From Azolla caroliniana (taxonomy: Eukaryota; Polypodiophyta), in the NCBI GenBank assembly GCA_043228905.1, contig JBHGNT010000003.1, positions 13,268,001 to 13,332,000 on the forward strand: a DNA stretch of 64,000 nt, read 5' to 3'. The position numbers and the translations under genes are program-made. The notes below the pieces were generated by a model. The model was not told the origin of the DNA, did not search any database, and worked only from the letters and a program-made list of their open reading frames with translations. Positions 56,060-64,000 of this stretch are shown piece by piece; the first letter of the stretch is position 1; the number at the start of each line of letters is the position of its first letter.

Positions 56060-58026
56060 ACGGAAACGATGTGTCACGCTATCTATGTGACTACAAGGCG
56101 GAAATGATGCGATGTGCGATACTGGAAGGATTGCAAGTGATATCCTTCAGTTGGGTGGCCATGGATGAGCTACAAGAGAGAATCCATGAGATACGACAAC
56201 AAAACCCAACATTGGGGTCCTTTGAAGAAGCTTTATGAGAGGCATATGACTATAAGAGACCGAAGGGACGAGCTCGACGCGAGTTTGACCTGTGGGTGGC
56301 ATCGGCGAAGATCCACCAAAGCACGACACAAGCATTCCTAGAGTTCGAGTATCATTTTGCTCAACTCTCAGAGCAAGATCAAAGATTGGTATGGGAGGAT
56401 AAAGTCCTAATGTTCGTAAGATCAATTGATCAGAAAGAAAGGATGGACATCGGGATCGAACTCGAAGATGATGACGGTGCAAATGGTCTTACCGAGGATT
56501 GGGCTGAAGTCGAAAGAGTATGCCAAAGATATGGTAAGAGGAAGACGAGAATATTGTCGGCAACAACATGGCTTATAAGGGATGATCAATTAAGGATGAA
56601 TGATGTGGTTGATATGAAGGCCGAAGTACAATTCAACGATACCACAAGAGAGGGTGTGGAACAAGGCATCCTCTTGTTTTGCAAAAGAATGATGACCAAT
56701 GATAAGGACGATGACTTGAGAGTGGTGAATGCTACTTTAAGGGTGGAAGAAAGTTTCGGGATACAAGTGTCCAAAACATCGATTGAGAAAGGGGTAAGCA
56801 TAATCGATGCTTGCATGATCGAGGGAGATAAATAGTGTGAGGCAGTCATGATTGAGGAAGTAGCCACGAAAGATGACATCGAATCAGAGGTGGCTATGGA
56901 CGAGTCAATGGCGGATGACCGTATCGAGACTTTCCCACCACCAATTCCAGAGATTTTGGCGGTTGCGTTCGAAAGGCAATGTGAGACCGAAGAGACGGAA
57001 GGTGGCGGAGAGAAAACGAAGGTCGAAGCTGATGCATACGATGGAGAGATAGCCAAGAAGGTGGCAATGGGTGAAATGACAGAGGACGATAATACCGAGG
57101 ATTCTTGCCCACTAATTCTAGAGACTTCGGCGGTTGTGTTCGAGAACCAACGTAAGATCGGAGAGATGGGACATGGTGACAAGGAAGGCAAAGTCGGAAG
57201 CTGGTTCGGATGGAAGATGATCCGTATGAAATTCCGATCTAAACGAAAGCCGAACCAAGTGGGTGTGGATTTGGTCAAAATTCGATCGGTCGAGCCCGAC
57301 CTGGACGGAAATTGTTCCAACCGGAAGCCGATCGGACGAGACCGATACAGACAAAATTTAATCCGACTCAACCAAGGGTCAAACCGGTCAAGGTTAGTGA
57401 ACATAAGGAAAAGGAGGCCAACCCAAACCAAGACCAATCGGTCGAACCCGAACCGAAAGGGGCCGACTCAGTCAAAACTGATTAAACGAGTCTGATTCGG
57501 CCGAACGCGAATACGGATGGAAGCCGACCTAGCTGAAAACCAATCAGACGAGACCGATCCAGAAAGAAGATAATCTGACTCAACCGAAGGTCGAAGCAAT
57601 CGAGGCCGGTGAATACGAGGAAGCTGCCAACCAGGCACACTACCATAGACGACAAGGGCCAAGTGGATTTGAAGGATGTTACCGAGGATGAGATCTCAAA
57701 GAAGGAGGGCTTTAACATAAAGATTGTCAACTCTAATGCGAGATTGTACGGCGAAGGTGGATGAAGTGCGGAGTGTCTTGACCAAGGAGATAGTCGGAAC
57801 GAAGGTGGCACAAGCACGAGACATGAAGGGTTAAGCTCAAAAAGAGCACAAGGAGTCATGACAACCTGTCATGGCCATGCAAAGAATGAACGAAGAATAT
57901 GGTGGATCAGATAGCAACAATGGTTTAGGTGGAAAGACTGGATGTGCTCAAAATGGAGAGACAAAGTCGACATAGCGAGAGAAATAGAGAGTATTACAAA
58001 TGGAGAATAACGAGCTCCAACAATTT

Positions 58027-58439
58027 TGTTGAGAGACAAGCTCAACATTTGTGCGTAATACGATGCGTAACTAGTGCGTAGACTGGGTGCATAAAACTGG
58101 TACGCAGACCGGTGCGTAGAAAGGCTGTATCGGTGCGTAGACCGAAAGGCCGTTGGAAAGATATTCCTCGTAAGGAATAATTTTGGGAGTAAGTGTCGAG
58201 GCTCATTTATGAGCAGTCAAGTACTCTCAGTACTTGTGTCAGCCCACTATCAGGGCTTGTATAAAAGTGCTCACTGAGCACATCCTATGTACAGATTGAG
58301 TATTATTTTCGAATTTAAGTTCTTGTGTTACTCTCTCTCTGTGTCTCCCGTGCGTACTATGCAAACCTAAGCTTTCCATTAAACCTGCGTTTTCTATTGT
58401 TTGGTTTTCCTATATTGCTTCCGCACGCCATTCTTTTCA
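58027..58439 (+). repeat. Copia A 5' LTR
   Basis: TGTTGAGAGACAAGCTCAAC to CACGCCATTCTTTTCA. It has several 'ggtgcgtagac'-type direct repeats (58,075-58,145) and a TATA-like TTGTATAAAAGTGC (about 58,256). Confidence 0.95.
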
Positions 58440-58451
58440 TGGTATCAGAGC
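58440..58451 (+). promoter_or_regulatory. Copia A primer binding site (initiator-Met tRNA)
   Basis: TGGTATCAGAGC directly follows the LTR end, complementary to the 3' end of initiator methionine tRNA. Confidence 0.95.
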
Positions 58452-58521
58452 GCGAGGGTTGAGAACTTCTGTAGCTGACTTTGCTTGAAGGAAAAACCAA
58501 CAAAGAAGAACAAGAAAACTG

Positions 58522-61500
58522 ATGGACAGAGGAATGGCTAGCTCGCTTCCAACGGAGAAGCTCGACAGAACCAACTACGCATCTTGGTCCTACAAGATGC
58601 ACCAGTACCTGCTCGGACATGGTTACTGGAGCTATGTCGATGGAGCAAATGACACAACACCTGATTCGACACACAAAGACTTCCCAGCGTGGGAACAATC
58701 GGCGAGCTGAGTGCTATACTGCTTCGCGTCTTGTGTGGGTGAACAGCTGCTAAGCTACGCTCGGGATGCAAAAATGCCGAAGGGTGCATGGGAAAATCTG
58801 AAGAAGATTTTCGCCGCAAGCACCACAGCCAGGAAGCTTAAGCTTCGACTGGAGTTGAACAACCTACGACAACGCGATTTGTCGGTGGTTGACTATACCT
58901 CGAGGATTAAGGACATATGCGACTCCTTAGCCTCCATCGATGTGAACATCGAGGAAAGCGAGATGATCCAGGTCTGTCTCGGGGGTTTGGCGTTGAAGTT
59001 CGGGGTGTTCCGAACTGCAATGTGTACGCAAGAGAATATGTCGTCCTTTTTCGACTTATAGTCGATGCTCCTGGTAGAGGAGAACCACGCGGGTGCGTCG
59101 ACGAGTACGCACACCAACAACAAGATGTTGTACATGGAGGGAGAAAGGCCCCGTGGTCGTGGCGGACGAGGCGAGTCGGTACGCAATGGAGGCGGCCGAC
59201 GGGATCAAGGAAGAAGGCACCGAAGTGATGCCGACAGCAATTCCGGACCCTCCGGAAACAGGGGGAGTCGAGGCGACGAGAACCAGAAAGGGAAATCCGC
59301 CACAGAATGCTGGTACTGTGGCAAGAAACGCCACAGGGAGAGCGAGTGCTGGAAGAAGCGCGCCGAGTCGGAGAGGTCTGATTCTGGACATACCGACAAA
59401 GGAAATCGGCAGCGATCGCACTATGTCGAAGGATCTGGAAAAGCCGGAAAAGGGTCAGTCTTCATGACGAGACACGAAGCAAACTCAATGAAGCAGTTCA
59501 CGCCGAAATCAGACGAGGTGTGGTATGTCGACTCCGGCGCGTCAAACCACATGACGTGCCACAAGGAGTGGTTCTCATACCTTGAGAAACCGACGCAACC
59601 AAGAGTAGTCGCAACTGGAGACGACACTCCGCATCCGATCGCGAATGTCGGTGAAGTTCCCTTGAGCCATGTCGGGCAGAAAGGGAAACTTATGAATGTG
59701 TTACACGTCCCGACCATCACGAAGAATCTGGTGTCGGTCGGGCAAATCGTCGACCAGGGATGCAGGTTCGGTTTACGCATCTTAGGTGCTTCATTGAGGA
59801 AGAGGGCCGTATTATTGCGCAAGGCCGCATAGATGGGAGGATGTTTATCCTCGACTCTACTAACGGTGGCACCGCAATGTTTGCGAAGGGACAAAAAGTC
59901 GAGTTGGACATCGACTTATGGCACAAACGGATAGGCCACGTCAATTACCAGCGGCGTCAAGACCTGCAATCGAAACAAGTGGTGTTTGGATTGCCCAAAT
60001 TTAGTGGCCGGAAGGCACAAATTTGTGAAGCCTGCCAGCTTGGGAAGCAACACCGACTTCCTTTCCCAAACGAGCGTAATCAGAGCCGGAACAAGCTAGA
60101 CTTGATACACTCTGATGTGTGGGGGCCAGCACAAAACATTAGTCTTGGCGGGAGCCGATATTTTGTCTCCTTCATCGATGACTACACGCGGCATACGTGG
60201 ATCTACCTCATTGAGAGGAAAAGCGAAGTCTTCGACTGTTTCCGAGACCTCAAAGGGTTCGTGGAAACGGAAACAGGAAGAAAGATCAAGTGCCTGCGGT
60301 CGGATGGCGGAAAAGAATACTTTTCCGGTCAATTCAACGGTTATCTACAACAGATGGGAATTCAGCGCGAATTCAGTTGTAGATACACGCCAGAGCAAAA
60401 CGGCGTGGCCGAGAGAAAAAATCGGTCAGTTGTGGAAGTTGCACGCGCAATGCTGGAGGAGAAGAGCTTGCCCAAGTTCTATTGGGCCGACGCGGTAAGA
60501 ACCGCGGTATACATCCAGAACCGGATTGGAGAAAAAGTGTCGGCGCACGAGCTATACTTTGGAACAAAGCCGAACTTGCGACACTTATGAGTTTTCGGTA
60601 GCATTGCGTATGTACATGTGCCGAAGGAGAAAAGGAGGAAGTTGAACGCAAAAGCCGAAAAGTGTATCTTGGTCGGCTATTCGGACGAGCAAAAGGGTTA
60701 TAAGTGCTATAACCCGCGCACCAAACAACCGCATGTGAGCCGCGACGTTGTGTTTGATGAGTCTGCATCCTGGTACTTGCCTCCGACTCCGGATCTCACC
60801 TCCAATCCGAATTCTGACGATGAGGACAACGAGGCTGAGGTGCCTCCGGCTGAGCCTGAAATCGGGACCCCCAAAGAGAGTCCGATTTCGTTTCGGTTAA
60901 GTGGACCGAATGGACGACTGAGTCGGTACGACCAGTCTGATGAAGAGCCGGCGAGTAGTGGAGACTCGGTCGTGCATTCCCCACGCAGGAAGCCGAGGAG
61001 ACGGCTTACGCGCGAAGAGAAAGGGAAGCAGAAGGTGTCGGATTCCGGCACGGATAGGAACGAGTCAGACCGACGCGAGTCCGACTTCGAGGGAAGTGGT
61101 GACGGGCCTTCAGGAACGAAGTCCGCATTGGCCGAGAAGACCTCGACATCGGCAAATGACCGATTACACCGATCTACCCGCCAAAAGAACCCAGTTGTGT
61201 GGTTTGGATACAACGAGTACATGGCGCATCACTATGCGTACATGACCCGTGTAGCGGAAGTGCGCGAGCCGGGGAGCTACGCAGAAGTGGCGAAGGACGC
61301 GAATTGGCGCGCTGCGATGGAGGAAGAGATGCACGCATTGGCGGAAAACGAGACCTGGGATCTGGTTGACGCACCGAAGCGTGTGAAGCCGATCGGATGT
61401 AGGTGGGTGTAGAAGGTCAAGTACAACACCGACGGCTCGGTCAACCGATACAAGGCCTAGTTAGTGGCAAAAGGCTACGCTCAGAAACATGGCATCGACT

Positions 61501-63143
61501 ACGATGAGACGTTCGCGCCGGTCGCAAAGATGAGGACCGTCCGTGTTTTGCTCGCAGTAGCCGCGGCCAAGGGGTGGCACCTACATCAGATGGATGTAAA
61601 GAATGCATTCCTACAAGGTGAGCTTGAGGACCAAGTGTACATGGTACAGCCCCCCGGATTTCACTCCGGAATGAACACGTTGGCAGTATGCCGATTGAAG
61701 AAGTCCCTTTACGGACTGAAGCAAGCCCCGAGTGCTTGGAATGCGAAAATCACGCATTGGCTGCGTCGGATGGGCTTCGCGACATCAAAATCGGACTCCT
61801 CGTTGTTCATTCGGGAAGGTCGACTCGGGCCGATCAGTATTTTACTCTATGTTGATGACTTGGTCATCACCGGCGCCGACCTAGGTGAGATCAACCGCGT
61901 GAAGCTCTAGCTTGTGGCATCATTCGACATGAAGGATCTGGGGGACCTTCATTACTTCCTTGGGATCGAAGTGATCCGCACCCCCGAAGGCATACTAATC
62001 AGCCAATGTCATTACGCGCTGAATATGCTCTTCAAATTCGGGATGGCAAACTGTAAGTCCATCTCGACTCCTCTGGACAGAACTGTCAAGCTTCGCCCCA
62101 ATTCCGGCAAGGTTTGCGATTTGACAAGGTTCCGAGAAGTTGTCGGAAGCCTTATCTATTTGACCATCACCCGACCCGATCTCAGTTATCTGGTCGGGGT
62201 GATCAGTCAATTCATGGCGCAACCTACCGAGGAGCACCTTCAGTGTGCGCAACACGTACTGCGGTACGTAAGCGGCACTAAGGACCGCGGACTGCTATAT
62301 CAGACCGATATAGCCCCGCAGTTGGTCGACTACACTGATGCTGACTAGGCCGGCAATGTCGCTGATCACTGATCCACGTCCGGACATGCATTCTCTCTTG
62401 GGAGTGCCGCGATAGCGTGGAGTAGCAAGAAGCAGCCGACAATTGCACTGTCGAGCACCGAAGCCGAGTATAGAGCAGCGGCTGTCGCAACATGCGACGC
62501 CATATGGTTGAAGCGGCTACTTAAGGATTTGCAAGTCGAGGTGTCCGATCCAACAACGATCTACTGCGACAACCTCAGCAGCATCCAACTCGCGAAGAAC
62601 CCCGTCTTCCACGCACGAACCAAGCACATTCAGGTGCACTACCATTTTGTCCGTGAGCGTGTCCTTTCTGGTGAAGTCAAACTTCAATATGTTCCGACGG
62701 ATCGGCAGACCGCCGACATCTTCACCAAGCCTCTTGGTCTGGACAAGTTGAGGCATTTTTTGGGTGCGCTTGGGTTGCGTCACCTCGACGTGCCAAACTT
62801 GAGGGGGAGCAACGTCCCAGATGACCACGAAAGGGAGTAGGAAAGGAGTGGAAAAGACCTCGGATCGGCTGAAGAAGTCGAGAGCGGATCCGCGGAAGAG
62901 TCCGAAAGCGGACACAAGGGGAGCAGCCGAAAGAAAGAGCCAAAGCCAACCAGGCATGGGGGAGATGACGCCGTCAAGGGCGAGAAGACCGGAGACGAGT
63001 TGGAGACAGCCAACTCGGATGAGAGCAACTCGGAAGAGAGCTCGGACGAGAGCGAAAACCGATCGGAGGTAGCTGAGTCGGTTCGGATGTTTGATTCAGA
63101 TACACTAAATCAACTGAGGGCCAAGCGGAAAAGAAGGCAGTAG
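58522..63143 (+). pseudogene. Copia A gag-pol polyprotein, broken
   Basis: Starts at 58,522 (MDRGMASSLPTEKLDRTNYA). Gag: YASWSYKMHQYLLGHGYW, then LKLRLELNNLRQRDLSVVDY; CCHC knuckle CWYCGKKRHRESECW (about 59,309-59,353). Protease WYVDSGASNHMT (about 59,521-59,556) keeps D-S-G. After a frameshift (59,760-59,832): LWHKRIGHVNY, integrase zinc part CEACQLGKQHRLPF, core HSDVWGP, FIDDYTRHTWIY and [54 protein letters not shown], catalytic YVDDLVITGA (about 61,850). RNase H: STSGHAFSLG, STEAEYRAA, YCDNLSSIQLAKNP, DIFTKPLGLDKL. A charged C-terminal extension follows, with RMFDSDTLNQLRAKR before the stop at 63,141. In-frame stops are at 58,708, 59,059, 60,588, 61,410, 61,458, 61,908, 62,346, about 62,370 and 62,838. 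Confidence 0.9.
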
Positions 63144-63314
63144 GAGAAGCGCCAACACTGCGACAACAAGGGACCTGTGAAGGGCCATAGGAGTAGACAA
63201 GCCTACCAGAAGGGTCGAAGCGCTCGGAGTCGAACATGCCGAGGAGCGCGAGCGAGGCGTGGAGCTAGGAGAAGCCGGAGCGTAGGTCCGACAGAGTAGG
63301 CGGAACCTCAAGTT

Positions 63315-63329
63315 GAGCTTGAGGGGGAG
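63315..63329 (+). promoter_or_regulatory. Copia A polypurine tract
   Basis: GAGCTTGAGGGGGAG immediately before the 3' LTR, the primer for plus-strand DNA synthesis. The same tract is found in Copia B and in Copia F. Confidence 0.9.
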
Positions 63330-63742
63330 TGTTGAGAGACAAGCTCAACATTTGTGCATAATACGATGCGTAACTAGTGCATAGACTGGGTGCATAAAAC
63401 CGATACGCAGACCGGTGAGTAGAAAGGCCGTATCGGTGCGTAGACCGAAAGGCCGTTGGAAAGATATTCCTCGTAAGGAATAATTTTGGGAGTAAGTGTC
63501 GAGGCTCATTTATGAGCAGTCAAGTACTCTCAGTACTTGTGTCAGCCCACTGTCAGGGCTTGTATAAAAGTGCTCACTGAGCACATCCTATGTACAGATT
63601 GAGTATTATTTTCGAATTTAAGTTCTTGTGTTACTCTCTCTCTGTCTCTCCCGTGCGTACTGTGCAAACCTAAGCTTTCCATTAAACCTGCGTTTTCTGT
63701 TGTTCGGTTTTCCTATATTGCTTCCGCACGCCATTCTTTTCA
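63330..63742 (+). repeat. Copia A 3' LTR
   Basis: 413 bp, same ends and length as the 5' LTR, about 2-3% different by eye. Confidence 0.95.
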
Positions 63743-63787
63743 AATTTCGGCACATACCGGAGGATGTGCGGGTTCGGAGGGGGCGAG

Positions 63788-64000
63788 TGTCGTAGTGTAT
63801 TTCATACACTACGTGAAAAACATATAAAGTACCCGATTTAATAAATATGAAGAAAACAAAAAAAGAAGAGAATACATGTTATATGCATAGGGCAAGATTG
63901 GAACCTTGTACCTCCATGTTAATAATTTGAAGGCTTACCATTACACTAACACATCATGAGTGTTAAAGAAGTAAGATATCCCACATAGAAAGGTTATTTC
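63788..64000 (+). repeat. TR-GAG1 plus copy 3' LTR (cut by window end)
   Basis: TGTCGTAGTGTATTTCATAC..., matching the 5' LTR at 51,565 onward with few changes. It is preceded by the purine tract GGTTCGGAGGGGGCGAG (63,771-63,787). Confidence 0.85.

Larger units (their letters stand above)
52335..58020 (+). pseudogene. TR-GAG1 plus copy gag, broken
   Basis: Begins MENQQEAMSTMMMMFERM at 52,335, is interrupted at 52,466-56,059, and resumes as NGNDVSRYLCDYKAEMMRC. It parallels the intact minus copy throughout. Stops are at 56,236 (TGA where the intact copy has Arg, CGA-type), near 56,833, and near 57,493. It ends close to the Copia A site with sequence equal to the C terminus of the intact gag. 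The basic Lys/Arg-rich segment is present (57,240-57,490) but more degenerate. Confidence 0.75.
58027..63742 (+). mobile_element. Copia A, complete element with TSD
   Basis: 5,716 bp Ty1/Copia element with two 413-bp LTRs and a perfect 5-bp target duplication AATTT (58,022-58,026 and 63,743-63,747). It contains primer site, gag, protease, integrase, RT, RNase H and polypurine tract in Copia order. The LTRs differ at about 11 of 413 positions by eye, mostly transitions. The polyprotein has one frameshift and several stops. It is inserted in the TR-GAG1 plus copy. Confidence 0.95.
51565..64000 (+). mobile_element. TR-GAG1 plus copy, hosting two nested elements
   Basis: A gag-only LTR element: 5' LTR 51,565-52,296, primer site 52,301-52,318, gag start 52,335-52,465, then the minus copy of the same family (52,466-56,059), gag resuming at 56,060-58,026, then Copia A (58,027-63,742), then the last internal bases with the polypurine tract, and the 3' LTR from 63,788 running off the window. 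Joined flanks read through correctly at both insertion points. No pol genes are seen. Confidence 0.85.

Noticed and set aside
56586-57437. 283-codon minus-strand frame
   Set aside because: Antisense of the plus-copy gag; mirrors the shadow seen opposite the intact gag.
1-64000. CRISPR array, prokaryotic operon, rRNA, plastid or mitochondrial insertion
   Set aside because: No regularly spaced identical repeats with unique spacers, no Shine-Dalgarno-linked gene runs, and no recognisable rRNA or organelle gene anywhere on either strand.

Overview
This is a stretch of land-plant nuclear DNA made almost entirely of nested retrotransposons. The evidence for a plant is Copia elements with initiator-Met tRNA primer sites, a spliced ankyrin/BTB gene, and a plant-type cytosolic ribosomal protein S12 reading frame. 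The sequence alone does not fix the species. The long TE-filled gaps, the mixed LINE, Copia and Gypsy families and the unusual Gypsy lineage would suit a large genome such as a fern, lycophyte or gymnosperm, but this is inference. I see no rRNA, organellar DNA, CRISPR or bacterial genes.

Layout. 1-4.85 kb holds two head-to-tail LINEs; the second is nearly full length and ends in a TCTA tetranucleotide tail. 4.85-15.2 kb is a Copia nest: a possible minus LTR, a 5'-truncated plus Copia (D) carrying an AT-rich insert, and a minus Copia (C) split by a second minus Copia (B, TSD TCTTC). Copia C sits in a decayed minus LINE (15.2-17.7 kb). 18.5-21.9 kb is the only clear spliced host gene, with ankyrin repeats followed by a BTB domain, on the minus strand. 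Then come a short LINE 3' end (22.1 kb), a Copia fragment F (23.2-24.5 kb), AT-rich DNA with a 140-bp duplication, a 2.2-kb CATA/ACAT satellite (26.1-28.3 kb), and an intronless RPS12 copy with an in-frame stop (28.5 kb).

30.9-46.1 kb is one minus-strand gag-only LTR element (TR-GAG2). It is split by a minus Gypsy (Gypsy A, 33.1-42.9 kb), which is itself split by a plus, apparently non-coding LTR element (38.5-41.4 kb, TSD TTCGT). 46.1-47.5 kb contains rearranged LTR pieces and a 56-bp hairpin repeat array. 47.5-50.4 kb is a truncated minus Gypsy (C). From 51.6 kb to the window end lies a plus gag-only element (TR-GAG1). A minus copy of the same family (52,466-56,059) is nested in it, with apparently identical LTRs and an open 695-residue gag, and a Copia (A, 58,027-63,742, TSD AATTT) is nested further along.

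How the parts relate. TR-GAG1, TR-GAG2 and Gypsy A share the primer site, a conserved LTR core and recognisable gag homology. Two of the insertions have 4-bp duplications. The gag-only elements are therefore plausibly non-autonomous partners of a Gypsy A-like element. Their LTRs (TR-GAG1) also carry a tRNA-like A-box/B-box pair in antisense. That group is the most interesting system in the window.
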